Positions 45,082 to 54,980 are shown, counted from the first letter of the stretch. The stretch: DNA of 64,000 nt from Polaromonas sp. (GCA_030655515.1 JAURVI010000043.1:36771-100770), one strand, 5' to 3'. Translations and numbers: made by a program. The notes: generated from the letters alone by a model not told the origin.

Positions 45082-45996
45082 ATGTACAAAGAAAAACGCC
45101 TTTCCCGCAGCGAGTTTGTCCCTCTACGCGGGATCAATTACCACGTGCTTGTCTGGGGCGATGTCCCCGGCAGCCTGCCACCGCTGGTGCTGGTGCATGG
45201 CTGGATGGACGTGGCGGCGTCTTACCAGTTTTTCATTGACGCCCTGACCGATGCGTTTGTGCAAGGCCGCCGCATCATTGCGCCCGACTGGCGCGGCTAT
45301 GGACAAACCGGCAGCGGCGGTGCCGACAACTTTTGGTTTCCCGACTACCTGGCCGACCTTGATTTCCTGCTCGACCACTACGCACCCGGACAGCCGGTGG
45401 ACCTGGTCGGCCACAGCATGGGCGGCAATGTGGCCATGCTGTACAGCGGCGTGCGGCCCGAGCGCATCCGCAAACTGGTTGACCTGGAAGGTTTTGGCAT
45501 GCCGGCGACCCACCCCAGCCAGGCCCCTGCGCGCTACGCCCAATGGATGGATGAGCTGAAAAGCCTGCACCAGGGCGAGCTGGCGCTCAAACCCTACAAG
45601 GACGTCGAAGGTGTGGCCCGGCGCCTGATGCGGACCAACCCCCGGCTGTCACAAGACAAGGCCGATTGGCTGGCGCGGCACTGGGCCAGACCGGACGCCC
45701 AGGGCCAGTGGCGCATCCTGGGCGATGCGGCCCACAAAATCAGCAATGCCCAGCTCTACCGCGTCGATGAAGTGCTCGAGGTCTACCGGCGCATCAGCGC
45801 ACCAACGCTGATGGTGGAGGCCTCGGACGACTCCCTGGGCCGATGGTGGAAAGGCAAATACACGCTGGACGAGTACCATGAACGCCTCCGTTCCGTGCCC
45901 CAGGTGGTCACCACCGTCATCGAGGACGCAGGCCACATGCTGCACCACGACCAGCCGGAGCAACTGGCTCGGCGGCTGGAAGACTTCCTGACGTGA
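45082..45996 (+). CDS. Alpha/beta hydrolase
   Basis: 304 residues from ATG 45082. Alpha/beta-hydrolase fold with oxyanion-side [15 protein letters not shown], nucleophile elbow [10 protein letters not shown] (Ser), and [15 protein letters not shown] containing the catalytic His; acid likely in VEASDDS. No signal peptide. Substrate unknown. It runs toward prfB with a 42-bp gap, and lies just after the acyl-CoA synthetase remnant, so it may once have belonged to a lipid/aromatic pathway. Confidence 0.87.
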   Translation: MYKEKRLSRSEFVPLRGINYHVLVWGDVPGSLPPLVLVHGWMDVAASYQFFIDALTDAFVQGRRIIAPDWRGYGQTGSGGADNFWFPDYLADLDFLLDHYAPGQPVDLVGHSMGGNVAMLYSGVRPERIRKLVDLEGFGMPATHPSQAPARYAQWMDELKSLHQGELALKPYKDVEGVARRLMRTNPRLSQDKADWLARHWARPDAQGQWRILGDAAHKISNAQLYRVDEVLEVYRRISAPTLMVEASDDSLGRWWKGKYTLDEYHERLRSVPQVVTTVIEDAGHMLHHDQPEQLARRLEDFLT

Positions 45997-46038
45997 GAAA
46001 ATCTCCCGCTGCATTAAACAATTCAGGATAAAGACCAA

Positions 46039-47143
46039 ATGGACTCAGAACGTATCAACATCATCGGCAACCAGCTCGCGGACCTTGGCAATCGCGTACA
46101 CGCGCTTCGGGGGTATCTTTGACTACCCTGCCAAAGAACGCAAGTTAAACGAAGTCAACGCGGCGCTGGAAGACCCCAAGGTCTGGGACAACCCCAAGCG
46201 CGCCTCGGCCCTCGGCCAGGAGAAAAAATCTCTCGAAGACGTGGTGCATGTCATCGACCGGCTGACCGGGGAACTGGCCGACAACAGCGAACTGTTCGAG
46301 CTGTCGAAGAGCGAAGGCGACGAAGCCGGCATGCTGTCGATTGAAACCGAAGCGGCAAAGGTTTCCGCGGAGGTCGAGAAGATGGAGTTCCGCCGGATGT
46401 TCAACAACCCGGCCGACCCGCTGAACGCTTTTCTGGACATCCAGGCCGGTGCCGGCGGCACCGAAGCCTGCGACTGGGCCAGCATGCTGCTGCGCCAGTA
46501 TCTGCGTTATGCCGAGCGCAAGGGCTTCAAAGCGCAGATCGAAGACGAGTCGGCAGGCGACACTGCCGGCATCAAGGGTGCCACCATCAAGATCGAAGGC
46601 GAGTACGCCTTTGGCCTGCTGCGCACCGAAACCGGCGTACACCGGCTGGTGCGCAAATCACCGTTCGACTCCTCCGGCGGGCGCCACACCTCGTTCGCCT
46701 CGGTGTTTGTGTACCCCGAAATTGACGATTCGATCGAGATCGACATCAATCCTTCCGACGTGCGCACCGACACCTTCCGCGCCAGCGGCGCCGGCGGCCA
46801 GCACATCAACAAGACCGACTCGGCGGTGCGCCTGACCCACATTCCCACCGGCATTGTGGTGCAGTGCCAGGACGGGCGCAGCCAACACAGCAACCGCGAT
46901 GTGGCATGGAAACGCCTGCGCTCGCGCCTGTACGACTTTGAAATGCGCAAGCGTCAGGCCGAGCAGCAAAAGTTGGAGGACAGCAAGACCGACGTGGGCT
47001 GGGGCCACCAGATCCGCAGCTACGTGCTGGATCAGAGCCGCATCAAGGACTTGCGCACCAACTACGAGACCTCGGCAACACAGAAGGTGCTCGATGGCGA
47101 TCTGGATCCGTTTATTGAAGCATCGCTGAAGCAGGGCGTGTAA
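46039..47143 (+). CDS. prfB: Peptide chain release factor 2, with programmed +1 frameshift
   Basis: A 27-codon first frame (ATG 46039, [20 protein letters not shown]...) ends at TGA 46120-46122; the remaining frame continues from 46121 with DYPAKERKL. The total is about 367 residues. Motifs: the RF2 tripeptide SPF ([14 protein letters not shown]) and the GGQ loop [24 protein letters not shown]2 ends translation at UGA and UAA. The frameshift element is annotated at 46109-46122. Confidence 0.97.
46109..46122 (+). promoter_or_regulatory. prfB programmed frameshift site
   Basis: GGGGGTATCTTTGA: internal Shine-Dalgarno-like GGGGG, slippery CTT and in-frame TGA followed by C. This is the classic autoregulatory RF2 site; low RF2 allows +1 slippage and more RF2. 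Confidence 0.95.
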
Positions 47144-47185
47144 TGTCCCCGCACGCCAAGCCCCCTTACCTTTTAGGAAACCGCC

Positions 47186-49900
47186 ATGTTGCGTGAAGGC
47201 CAAGCCACGATCATCCACCGCGCCGACTATACCGCCCCCGCCTACTGGATCGACACCGTCGATCTGTGTTTTGACCTGGATCCGGCCAAGACGCGTGTGC
47301 TTAACAAAATGTTGCTGCGCCGCAATGCAGATGTGCCTGCGCAGCCTTTGCGGCTTGACGGCGAGGAACTCAACCTCGCCCGTGTGCTGGTCAACGGCCA
47401 AGGAACGTCCTTCAGGAAGGAAGGCGAACAACTGGTGCTGGAAAATTTGCCCGCTGGCACCGATACTTTTGAGTTGGAAATTTTCACCACCTGCTGCCCT
47501 GCCAAAAACACCAAGCTAATGGGTCTTTATGTCAGCGACGACTCGTTTTTTACGCAGTGCGAGGCGGAGGGCTTCAGGCGCATCACTTATTTTCTGGATC
47601 GCCCTGATGTCATGGCCAGCTACACGGTCACGCTGCGCGCCGACCAGACGAAATACCCGGTGCTGCTGTCCAACGGCAATCTGGTGGAGCAAGGTGGCTT
47701 GGAAGACGGCCGCCACTTCGCCAAATGGGTGGACCCGCACAAAAAGCCGAGCTACCTGTTTGCGCTGGTGGCGGGCCAACTGGTCAGCCGTGAGCAGCGC
47801 ATCATCTCGCGTGCGGGCAAAGAGCACACCCTACAGGTCTACGTGCGCCCGGGTGATCTGGACAAGACCGAGCACGCCATGAACTCGCTCATGGCCTCGG
47901 TAGCCTGGGACGAGGCGCGCTTCGGCCTGCCGCTCGATCTGGAGCGCTTCATGATTGTCGCGACCAGCGACTTCAACATGGGCGCGATGGAAAACAAGGG
48001 CCTGAACATCTTCAACACCAGGTATGTGCTGGCAAGTCAGGCAACGGCGACCGACACCGACTATTCGAACATCGAAAGCGTGGTCGGCCACGAGTATTTT
48101 CACAACTGGACCGGCAACCGCGTCACCTGCCGCGACTGGTTCCAGCTCAGCCTCAAGGAAGGCCTGACGGTGTTCCGCGACCAGGAGTTCTCGCAAGACC
48201 TGTGCCTTGAGCCCTCGGCCCGCGCCGTCAAACGCATTGAAAACGTGCGTGTGCTGCGCACCGCGCAGTTTCCCGAAGACGCCGGCCCGATGGCGCACCC
48301 GGTGCGGCCCGACAGCTACATCGAAATCAGCAACTTCTACACCGTCACCATTTACGAAAAAGGGGCGGAGCTCGTGCGCATGATGCAGACGCTGGTCGCG
48401 AGCAACAACGACCCTTTGGGTCGGGATGGCTTTGCCAAAGGCATGACGCTGTACTTTGAGCGCCACGACGGCCAGGCCGTGACCTGCGACGATTTTGCGC
48501 AGGCCATTGCCGATGCCAACCCGACGTCCGACCTGGCGCGCCTCTTGGTGCCGTTCAAGCGCTGGTACAGCCAGGCCGGCACGCCGCGCCTGCATGGCCA
48601 AGGCATTTATGACGCCGACGCACGCACTTACACGCTGACCTTGGCCCAAAGCTGCGCGCCCACGCCCGGCCAGCCGGCCAAGGAGCCCTTTGTGATTCCG
48701 GTCGCCCTGGGCCTGATCGGCGCCGATGGCGCCGATCTGCCGCTGCAACTGGCCGGCGAGGCGGCGCCGGTCGCCGCGCCGCGTACCTTCGTGCTGACGC
48801 GCGCCAGCGAAACGCTGTGCTTTGTCAACGTGGACGCCGAACCGGTCCCGTCAATACTGCGGGCTTTCAGCGCGCCGGTGGTGCTGGCGTTTGCCTACAG
48901 CGACGAGCAACTGCTGCACCTGCTGGCCAACGACTCCGACCCCTTCAACCGCTGGGAAGCCGGACAGCGGCTGGCGGTCAGACTTGCTATCAAATCAATC
49001 ACCGCTTCCGCTCATTCCGCGGAAGAAGCCCCACTCGATGACGCCTATGTCCAGGCGATGCGCAGCGTGCTGCGGCATCCCACACTGGACGCAGCCTTCA
49101 AGGACCTGGTGCTGACCCTGCCGTCGGAAACCTATCTGGCCGAGCAGCTCGATGTGGTGGACCCGCAGCGCATCCATGCGGTGCGCGAAGCGATGCGCCT
49201 GCAACTGGCGACCGCACTGGCCGCGGATTGGGAAGCCGCTTACGAAGCCCACCACGCGAACGGCGCTTACACGCCCGACCCGCTGTCGTCGGGCCGCCGC
49301 GCCCTCGCCGGCATGGCGCTGACGCAACTGTGCCTGGCAGCAACGTCTACCGGTGATTCGGTCTGGCCCGGCAAGATTTATCAGCGTTTCAAAAACGCCG
49401 GCAACATGACCGACCGCTTCAACGCGCTGGCGGCGCTGGTCTCCAGTGCCCACCCACTGGCGGCAGAGGCTCTGCCCCGTTTCCATTCGATGTTCAAGGA
49501 CGAGGCGCTGGTGATCGACAAATGGTTTGGCCTGCAGGCCGGTGCGCCCGACCGCGGCGGCAACATCATGCCGGCGGTACGCCAGTTGATGAAGCACCCT
49601 GACTTCAGTCTGCGCAACCCGAACCGGGCCCGCAGCGTCGTCAGCACCTTCTGCCAGGCCAACCCGGCGGCTTTTCATCGTCTAGATGCGTCCGGTTATG
49701 TCTTCTGGAGTGATCGGGTGATCGAGCTCGACGCCATCAACCCGCAGGTTGCCGCCCGTCTGGCCCGCGCACTGGACCGCTGGAAAAAACTGGCCGAACC
49801 CTACCGCAGCGCGGCGCGCGAAGCCCTTGTCCGGGTCGCCGCCAAAGCCGATTTGAGCAAAGACACCCATGAGGTGGTGACGCGCGCGCTGGCTGATTGA
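47186..49900 (+). CDS. pepN: Aminopeptidase N (M1 family)
   Basis: 904 residues, full length. Exopeptidase binding motif GAMEN (MGAMENKGLNIFN), zinc site HEYFHNW with His302, Glu303, His306 and the downstream Glu in LKEGLTVFRDQEF. The N-terminal beta-domain and C-terminal helical domain both match the bacterial PepN length. Cytoplasmic, general peptide turnover. The 93-bp gap after it holds a palindromic repeat (49907-49970). Confidence 0.95.
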   Translation: MLREGQATIIHRADYTAPAYWIDTVDLCFDLDPAKTRVLNKMLLRRNADVPAQPLRLDGEELNLARVLVNGQGTSFRKEGEQLVLENLPAGTDTFELEIFTTCCPAKNTKLMGLYVSDDSFFTQCEAEGFRRITYFLDRPDVMASYTVTLRADQTKYPVLLSNGNLVEQGGLEDGRHFAKWVDPHKKPSYLFALVAGQLVSREQRIISRAGKEHTLQVYVRPGDLDKTEHAMNSLMASVAWDEARFGLPLDLERFMIVATSDFNMGAMENKGLNIFNTRYVLASQATATDTDYSNIESVVGHEYFHNWTGNRVTCRDWFQLSLKEGLTVFRDQEFSQDLCLEPSARAVKRIENVRVLRTAQFPEDAGPMAHPVRPDSYIEISNFYTVTIYEKGAELVRMMQTLVASNNDPLGRDGFAKGMTLYFERHDGQAVTCDDFAQAIADANPTSDLARLLVPFKRWYSQAGTPRLHGQGIYDADARTYTLTLAQSCAPTPGQPAKEPFVIPVALGLIGADGADLPLQLAGEAAPVAAPRTFVLTRASETLCFVNVDAEPVPSILRAFSAPVVLAFAYSDEQLLHLLANDSDPFNRWEAGQRLAVRLAIKSITASAHSAEEAPLDDAYVQAMRSVLRHPTLDAAFKDLVLTLPSETYLAEQLDVVDPQRIHAVREAMRLQLATALAADWEAAYEAHHANGAYTPDPLSSGRRALAGMALTQLCLAATSTGDSVWPGKIYQRFKNAGNMTDRFNALAALVSSAHPLAAEALPRFHSMFKDEALVIDKWFGLQAGAPDRGGNIMPAVRQLMKHPDFSLRNPNRARSVVSTFCQANPAAFHRLDASGYVFWSDRVIELDAINPQVAARLARALDRWKKLAEPYRSAAREALVRVAAKADLSKDTHEVVTRALAD

Positions 49901-49906
49901 CCCACC

Positions 49907-49970
49907 GTTCGGACTGGGCCGCCTGTCCTGAGCCCGGTCGAAGGGGTCGAAGCCCCTCGACAAGCCCGGC
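49907..49970. repeat. TTCG-type palindromic repeat between pepN and fbp
   Basis: CCGTTCGGACTGGGCC..., CCTGTCCTGAGCCCGGTCGA, then GGGGTCGAAGCCCCTCGACA: a diverged member of the family at 10436 and 13831, with a strong GGGGTCGAAGCCCC hairpin. Confidence 0.65.
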
Positions 49971-49993
49971 CAATACACTTGAAGGAAGCATCC

Positions 49994-51010
49994 ATGTCGC
50001 AAAAAATATCCCTGACCCGCTACCTGGTAGAGCAGCAGCGCATGGAAGGCCATATCCCTTCGCAATTGCGCCTGCTGCTGGAAGTGGTCGCGCGCGCCTG
50101 CAAACGCATCAGCCAGGCCGTCAACAAGGGCGCGCTCGGCGGCGAAAACAGCATATTGGGCACGGCCGGCAGCGAGAACGTGCAGGGTGAAGTGCAAAAG
50201 AAGCTCGACATCATCGCCAACGAAGTGCTGATCGAAGCCAACGAATGGGGCGGTCACCTGGCGGCCATGGCGTCGGAGGAAATGGACGGCATTTATGTGG
50301 TGCCCAACCGCTACCCGCAAGGCGAGTACCTGCTGCTGTTCGATCCGCTCGACGGCTCCAGCAACATCGACGTGAACGTCAGCATCGGCACCATCTTCAG
50401 CGTGCTCAAGATGCCCGAGGATGACCGGGGGGTGGACGAGGGCGACTTCCTGCAGCCCGGACGCCAGCAGGTCGCTGCGGGCTATTGCGTCTACGGCCCG
50501 CAGACGACGCTGGTGCTGACCGTGGGCGACGGTGTCGCGATGTTCACCCTGGACCGTGAGCAGGGCTCGTTTGTGCTGATCGAAGAGAACGTGCGGATTT
50601 CGCCCGACACCCAGGAGTTCGCCATCAACATGAGCAACATGCGGCACTGGGATGAACCGGTCAGGCGCTACATCGACGAATGCCTGGCAGGCCAGGAAGG
50701 CCCGCGCGGCAAAAACTTCAACATGCGCTGGGTAGCCAGCATGGTGGCCGACGTCCACCGCATTTTGTGCCGTGGCGGCATCTTCATGTACCCCTGGGAC
50801 AAGCGCGAACCCGACAAGGCCGGCAAGCTGCGCCTGATGTACGAAGCCAACCCCATGAGCTGGCTGATCGAGCAGGCCGGCGGCGCCGCCACCAACGGCC
50901 ATCAACGGATTTTGGACATCCAGCCCACCAAGCTGCACGAGCGGGTCAGCGTGATCCTGGGCTCGAAGAACGAGGTCGAGCGGGTCACCGGCTACCACGC
51001 CAAGCTATAA
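49994..51010 (+). CDS. fbp: Fructose-1,6-bisphosphatase class I
   Basis: 338 residues from ATG 49994 with AAGGAAG seven bases upstream. Removes the C1 phosphate of fructose-1,6-bisphosphate in gluconeogenesis. Metal-binding [25 protein letters not shown] (DPxDGS) and [21 protein letters not shown] are diagnostic. Also used in the Calvin cycle, but no cbb genes are near. Followed by tRNA-Thr 23 bp later. Confidence 0.96.
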   Translation: MSQKISLTRYLVEQQRMEGHIPSQLRLLLEVVARACKRISQAVNKGALGGENSILGTAGSENVQGEVQKKLDIIANEVLIEANEWGGHLAAMASEEMDGIYVVPNRYPQGEYLLLFDPLDGSSNIDVNVSIGTIFSVLKMPEDDRGVDEGDFLQPGRQQVAAGYCVYGPQTTLVLTVGDGVAMFTLDREQGSFVLIEENVRISPDTQEFAINMSNMRHWDEPVRRYIDECLAGQEGPRGKNFNMRWVASMVADVHRILCRGGIFMYPWDKREPDKAGKLRLMYEANPMSWLIEQAGGAATNGHQRILDIQPTKLHERVSVILGSKNEVERVTGYHAKL

Positions 51011-51033
51011 TTGTGGGCTGTATTTCAGAATAA

Positions 51034-51109
51034 GCCGGTGTAGCTCAGTCGGTAGAGCAGCTCATTCGTAATGAGAAGGTCGGGTGTTCGATTCATCTCT
51101 CCGGCACCA
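51034..51109 (+). tRNA. tRNA-Thr (anticodon CGT)
   Basis: 76 nt: acceptor GCCGGTG, D-arm TAGCTCAGTCGGTAGAGCA, anticodon loop TTCGTAA (CGT), T-loop GTTCGATTC and encoded CCA. The acceptor stem has a T-T mismatch at position 6-67 (GCCGGTG versus CTCCGGC), unusual since relatives usually pair there. A terminator follows. Confidence 0.93.
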
Positions 51110-51120
51110 AACAGTAGAAA

Positions 51121-51144
51121 AGCCTCCCTTGTGGAGGCTTTTTT
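51121..51144 (+). terminator. Terminator after tRNA-Thr
   Basis: AGCCTCC, loop CTTGT, GGAGGCT, T6. Ends the tRNA transcript. Confidence 0.88.
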
Positions 51145-51231
51145 CATTTCCGTGATCGTGCCGATCCGGGCGGATACCTTTTTCTCTGCAGAAAAGGCAA
51201 GTCAACAGGACCAAGCATCCACGAAGTATCC

Positions 51232-52218
51232 TTGAGCGTCCAACCGCCCGACGACCTTCCCGCTGACTCGATGCTCTCGCTGACCGCCCTCCTCTGCCCG
51301 CAATGCGCAGCACCGCTGCCGCGCGCAGCGCGTTGGCGCACGGTGCAGTGCGCCTACTGCGGCGCCACCATCATGCGTGGCGAAGAGATGGTCGAGCGAA
51401 GCGACTTCAGGGCCGCCTGGTTGCGCGCCGAAGCCGAGACGGCCTCGGGCCAGGTCTATCGCTGGCGGCAAGCCAGTTACCTGCTGAAGGCACAGGTGGG
51501 CAAAGGCGCGCATTGCGACGTGCTGTTGGCAGAGCGGCTGGGTGCCCTGCACGAACGCGTGACGATGAAGATAGCCCGTGAGCCTGCGCACCGCGACGCA
51601 CTCGCCCACGAGTTGCAGATACTGCTGGCGCTGCAGGCGATTCAGGCGCCGGGCGCCGCTTACTACACGCGCCGGTTGCCGCAGGCGGTCGGGTCCGGCC
51701 GTGCCGACAGGGGCTCGGGCGACCTGCCCGATGCGCTGGTGCTGCGCAACCCCGCAGGCTATTGGGGAAGTCTGGCCGACGTGCTGCAGACACAACCCCA
51801 CGGCATCGACCCGCGCCACGTCGTCTGGATCTGGCGCCGCATGCTCGAAGTCCTCGGTTTCCTGCACGCCAATGGCTGGTCGCACGGCAACATCGCGCCG
51901 GAACATGCGCTGGTGCACCCGCGCGACCACGGCATTCTTCTGGTCGGCTGGCGCCAGGCGTGTCAGGGCAGTGCCAGCGCGCATGCCGAAGCGGCTGCCC
52001 GCGACCTGCGCCAGAGCGCCTGGACCGTGCGGCTGCTGCTGCAGGACGCCCGTGCACCCGCCCCACTCGCCGAGTTGCTGCATGCCTGCAGCGACGATGT
52101 ACAGGCTTGCATGCGGCTGGGTGCCACGGGCATCGAGGCGGAACTCTCCAACGCCGCCCGCGCCGCTTTCGGTACACCGCAATTCGTTCGTTTCGATCCC
52201 GCGCCGCACGGCGCCTGA
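51232..52218 (+). CDS. Zinc-ribbon pseudokinase
   Basis: 328 residues from TTG 51232 (ATG 51271 possible). An N-terminal zinc ribbon (Cys22-PQ-Cys25 and Cys40-AY-Cys43) is followed by a protein-kinase-like fold: Gly loop VGKGAHCDVLLA (90-100), Lys113 in TMKIA, helix-C Glu127. The catalytic loop HRDxKxxN is replaced by H218-GN-IAPEH and the DFG segment by V238-GW, so phosphotransfer residues are absent. It should bind nucleotide or act as a scaffold rather than phosphorylate. It begins a triad with the vWA and PurA-like genes (20-bp and 7-bp gaps). The kinase reading is confident; function is unknown. Confidence 0.75.
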   Translation: MSVQPPDDLPADSMLSLTALLCPQCAAPLPRAARWRTVQCAYCGATIMRGEEMVERSDFRAAWLRAEAETASGQVYRWRQASYLLKAQVGKGAHCDVLLAERLGALHERVTMKIAREPAHRDALAHELQILLALQAIQAPGAAYYTRRLPQAVGSGRADRGSGDLPDALVLRNPAGYWGSLADVLQTQPHGIDPRHVVWIWRRMLEVLGFLHANGWSHGNIAPEHALVHPRDHGILLVGWRQACQGSASAHAEAAARDLRQSAWTVRLLLQDARAPAPLAELLHACSDDVQACMRLGATGIEAELSNAARAAFGTPQFVRFDPAPHGA

Positions 52219-52237
52219 ACCTCAGAGGAACACGTCA

Positions 52238-53212
52238 ATGGGCTACGGAAATTACTCGCATGCTGCACATGCCGCACTGGTCGCCGATCGCGCGACGCAG
52301 TCGGGCAACGAAGTCTTCACGCAGCGCGGCACCCACCCGCTGATGAACCCGCACGGCCTCAAGGTGCGCGAGTCGCGCGATAACGCCGACCATCCGAACT
52401 CGCTGGCCGTTGTGTTTGCGCTGGACGTCACAGGCTCGATGGGCGACATACCGCGACTCCTCGCCACGCGCGAACTGCCGACGTTCATGAAGCTGCTCAC
52501 CGACTGCGGCGTCGCCGACCCGCAACTGCTGTTCATGGCGATCGGCGACGCCACGTCGGACCGTGCAGCGCTGCAGGTCGGCCAGTTCGAGTCGACCGCC
52601 GAACTGATGGACCAGTGGCTGACCTGGAGCTACCTGGAGGGCGGCGGCGGCGGCAGCGGCGAAGAGAGCTACGAGCTCGCCTTCTACGTGCTGGCCCAAC
52701 ACACCGACACCGACTGCTGGGCCAAGCGCAAGAAGCGGGGCTACCTGTTCATGACCGGTGACGAGTTGCCCTATCCAGCCGTCTCGCGCCACCAGATCGA
52801 GGCGCTCATCGGCGAGAAGCTCGACGAGGACATCCCGATCGAGGAAGTCATCGCGGCGGCCGCCGAGAGCTATCACCTGTTTTTCCTCATCCCCGACGCT
52901 CAGCGCCGGCGCCGCTGTGAGCCGCGCTGGCGCGAGCTGCTGGGCGACCATGTGATCTGCCTCGACTCGCCCGACGATGCCTGTGCCGTGGCGGCAGGCA
53001 TCGTGGCGTTGACCGAACATGCAACGCCGAGCCTGGAGGCGCTCACGAAGGTGCTGGCAGCGAACGGCACGCCGCGTGAACGCATTGCGACCGTGGCCCA
53101 TGCACTGGAAGCCTACGCCGAACTGCTCGACCCGAACGCACCCCAGCGTGTCCACCACAGCACCAGCGGCTCGGCTCGCCCTGGCAGCTGGTGGAAGAAG
53201 CTGTTCGGTTGA
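52238..53212 (+). CDS. von Willebrand factor A domain protein
   Basis: 324 residues from ATG 52238 with AGAGGA upstream. A vWA MIDAS motif lies in ALDVTGSMGD (Asp63-x-Thr65-Gly-Ser67), with further ligands in GDATSD and FMTGDE, so Mg2+-dependent binding is plausible. The middle has a Gly-rich loop (EGGGGGSGEESYEL), the C-terminus a short basic end (WWKKLFG). No signal peptide; cytoplasmic. Many such vWA proteins work with kinases or AAA ATPases as scaffolds. Sits between the pseudokinase and the PurA-like gene. Role unknown. Confidence 0.82.
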   Translation: MGYGNYSHAAHAALVADRATQSGNEVFTQRGTHPLMNPHGLKVRESRDNADHPNSLAVVFALDVTGSMGDIPRLLATRELPTFMKLLTDCGVADPQLLFMAIGDATSDRAALQVGQFESTAELMDQWLTWSYLEGGGGGSGEESYELAFYVLAQHTDTDCWAKRKKRGYLFMTGDELPYPAVSRHQIEALIGEKLDEDIPIEEVIAAAAESYHLFFLIPDAQRRRRCEPRWRELLGDHVICLDSPDDACAVAAGIVALTEHATPSLEALTKVLAANGTPRERIATVAHALEAYAELLDPNAPQRVHHSTSGSARPGSWWKKLFG

Positions 53213-53219
53213 AGACAAC

Positions 53220-54578
53220 GTGGCTCGCGGCCTGACCCGCTACACGTCACTGTTGGGACTGGGCTTCGGCGATTGCGGCAAGGGCCTGTTCACCGACTAC
53301 TTCTGCCATGTCGACGAGGTCCACACGGTGGTGCGCTTCAACGGTGGCGCGCAGGCCGGGCACAACGTGGTGCGCCCGGACGGCCGGCATCACACCTTCT
53401 CGCAGTTCGGCGCCGGCAGCTTCAACCAGGGCGTGGCCACGGTGCTTGCGAGCCCGGTGGTCGTGCATCCGACCGGCCTCCTGGCGGAGAACGAATACCT
53501 TCGCCGCGCCGGGATCGTGGATGCCCTGTCGCGCGTGCGGATCGATGCACGCTGCAGGGTCACCACGCCCTTTCATCAAGCTGCAGGCCGCCTGCGCGAA
53601 TGGGCGCGCGGCCCGCAGGCCCATGGGAGCTGTGGCGTGGGCGTCGGCGAAACCGTGCGACAAGCGCTCGCGCATCCCGACACGGCGCTTCACTACGGCG
53701 ACTTGCCCCATCGTGCGAGAACGCTCGATAAGCTCGAAGCCATTCGCGCAGCGCTTCGTCTGGAGTTCAAGGATGCAATGCCATGGCACGACGCGGCGTT
53801 GGCCGAGCGCGCGCTTCTCGAGGACGACGATGTGGCGTTGCGCTGGCTGAACGCGCTGCAGCCTTGCATTGCGCAGGCCCCTCCAGTGGACAGGGCCACC
53901 ATTGCGCAGCGCCTGGCCCGGCCCGGCGGTGTCGTTTTCGAAGGCGCGCAGGGCGTGCTGCTCGACGAGTGGCGCGGCTTTCATCCGCACACCACGTGGA
54001 GTTCCATATCGACGCAGGCCGTCGATGCCGTGCTGTCGGACCTGGGGATCGACGCCCGGATCCGGCATCTCGGCGTACTCCGCGCTTACTTGACACGCCA
54101 TGGAGCCGGGCCGCTTCCGACCGTGGACGTCGCACTGGACGCACTGGCAGAGCCGCACAATGCCGATGCTGGCTGGCAGGGGCGCTTTCGCCGGGGCCAT
54201 CCCGACGAAGTCCTGCTGCGCTACGCGTTGAAGTCGGTCGGGCCACTCGACGGCTTGCTGGTCAGTCACCTGGATGCGGTGGACGCAGCACCGGGTCTGC
54301 AATGGTGCAGAGCTTACGAAATGGCCAATACAGAAGACATCGTCACCGATCTACCGTGGAAGCATGAGTCAGACCTGACGCATCAACAGGCGCTGACTTC
54401 ACTGCTTCAAAACATCACGCCACGCTACGAACAACATCGAATTGCATCGCCCGCGCAATGGATAGGTCGGGCAGAAGAACTATCAGGGTTACCGGTTCTA
54501 CTGGGTTCTTTCGGGCCGACGCACAGGGACGTCCGGCAGCTTGCCGAACACGCGCCGGCATGGGCAGCAAGGCCCTGA
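53220..54578 (+). CDS. Divergent PurA-like (adenylosuccinate synthetase-family) enzyme
   Basis: 452 residues from GTG 53220. Overall PurA fold: GFGDCGKGLFTD (Asp18) replaces the housekeeping GDEGKGKIVD; GGAQAGHNVV keeps the catalytic His (His48); VFEGAQGVLLDEWRGFHPHTTWSS, GAGPLPT and RRGHPDE match later loops. PurA joins IMP and Asp using GTP. The changed P-loop (E to C) and its partners suggest a different nucleotide or acceptor rather than housekeeping purine synthesis. Phage-type dGMP/PurZ-like chemistry is one option, unproven. Follows the vWA gene by 7 bp. Confidence 0.7.
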   Translation: MARGLTRYTSLLGLGFGDCGKGLFTDYFCHVDEVHTVVRFNGGAQAGHNVVRPDGRHHTFSQFGAGSFNQGVATVLASPVVVHPTGLLAENEYLRRAGIVDALSRVRIDARCRVTTPFHQAAGRLREWARGPQAHGSCGVGVGETVRQALAHPDTALHYGDLPHRARTLDKLEAIRAALRLEFKDAMPWHDAALAERALLEDDDVALRWLNALQPCIAQAPPVDRATIAQRLARPGGVVFEGAQGVLLDEWRGFHPHTTWSSISTQAVDAVLSDLGIDARIRHLGVLRAYLTRHGAGPLPTVDVALDALAEPHNADAGWQGRFRRGHPDEVLLRYALKSVGPLDGLLVSHLDAVDAAPGLQWCRAYEMANTEDIVTDLPWKHESDLTHQQALTSLLQNITPRYEQHRIASPAQWIGRAEELSGLPVLLGSFGPTHRDVRQLAEHAPAWAARP

Positions 54579-54608
54579 CTTCAGGCCAGACGCTTTTCCG
54601 CGCGTCGA

Positions 54609-54980
54609 TCACGACGCAGCAAGTTCCTGATACCAGCCGATGTTCATGGAACGTCGTGCGCGGGGCGTCGCGGCGGTCGCCTGCGGAATCACCACACCCA
54701 TGAGAACGCCCTGGACACCAACGGCATCGAAATCCGTCGTCTGAAGCAATATCTGTTGCTGTGGATTGGCGCGGTAGCGCGCAGTGGCCATTGCATCGAT
54801 GCGGTCGGCGTGGCGGTCGTACGCCGCAAGCAAGGTCTCGCCGTCGCCCGAGGCGCCGAACAGGTCTCTCAAGGGGTCTTCGCCAATCTGCGCGATCACG
54901 CGGGTGCCGTCGTGACCATCAGGGTAAATGGCGAACCGCACGGTCGCCGTGTCGAAACAGAAGATCGCTTCGCGTGTCAT
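54609..54980 (-). CDS. Small protein, DUF1488-like
   Basis: 123 residues from ATG 54980 (GGAGA upstream). FDTATVRFAIYPDGHDGTRVIAQIGEDPLRDLFGA...LAAYDRHADRIDAMATARYRANP resembles short DUF1488 proteins. No signal peptide, no catalytic motif. Convergent with the PurA-like gene (30-bp gap), so probably not part of the triad. The 118 bp upstream are its promoter region. Confidence 0.5.
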   Translation of the reverse strand: MTREAIFCFDTATVRFAIYPDGHDGTRVIAQIGEDPLRDLFGASGDGETLLAAYDRHADRIDAMATARYRANPQQQILLQTTDFDAVGVQGVLMGVVIPQATAATPRARRSMNIGWYQELAAS

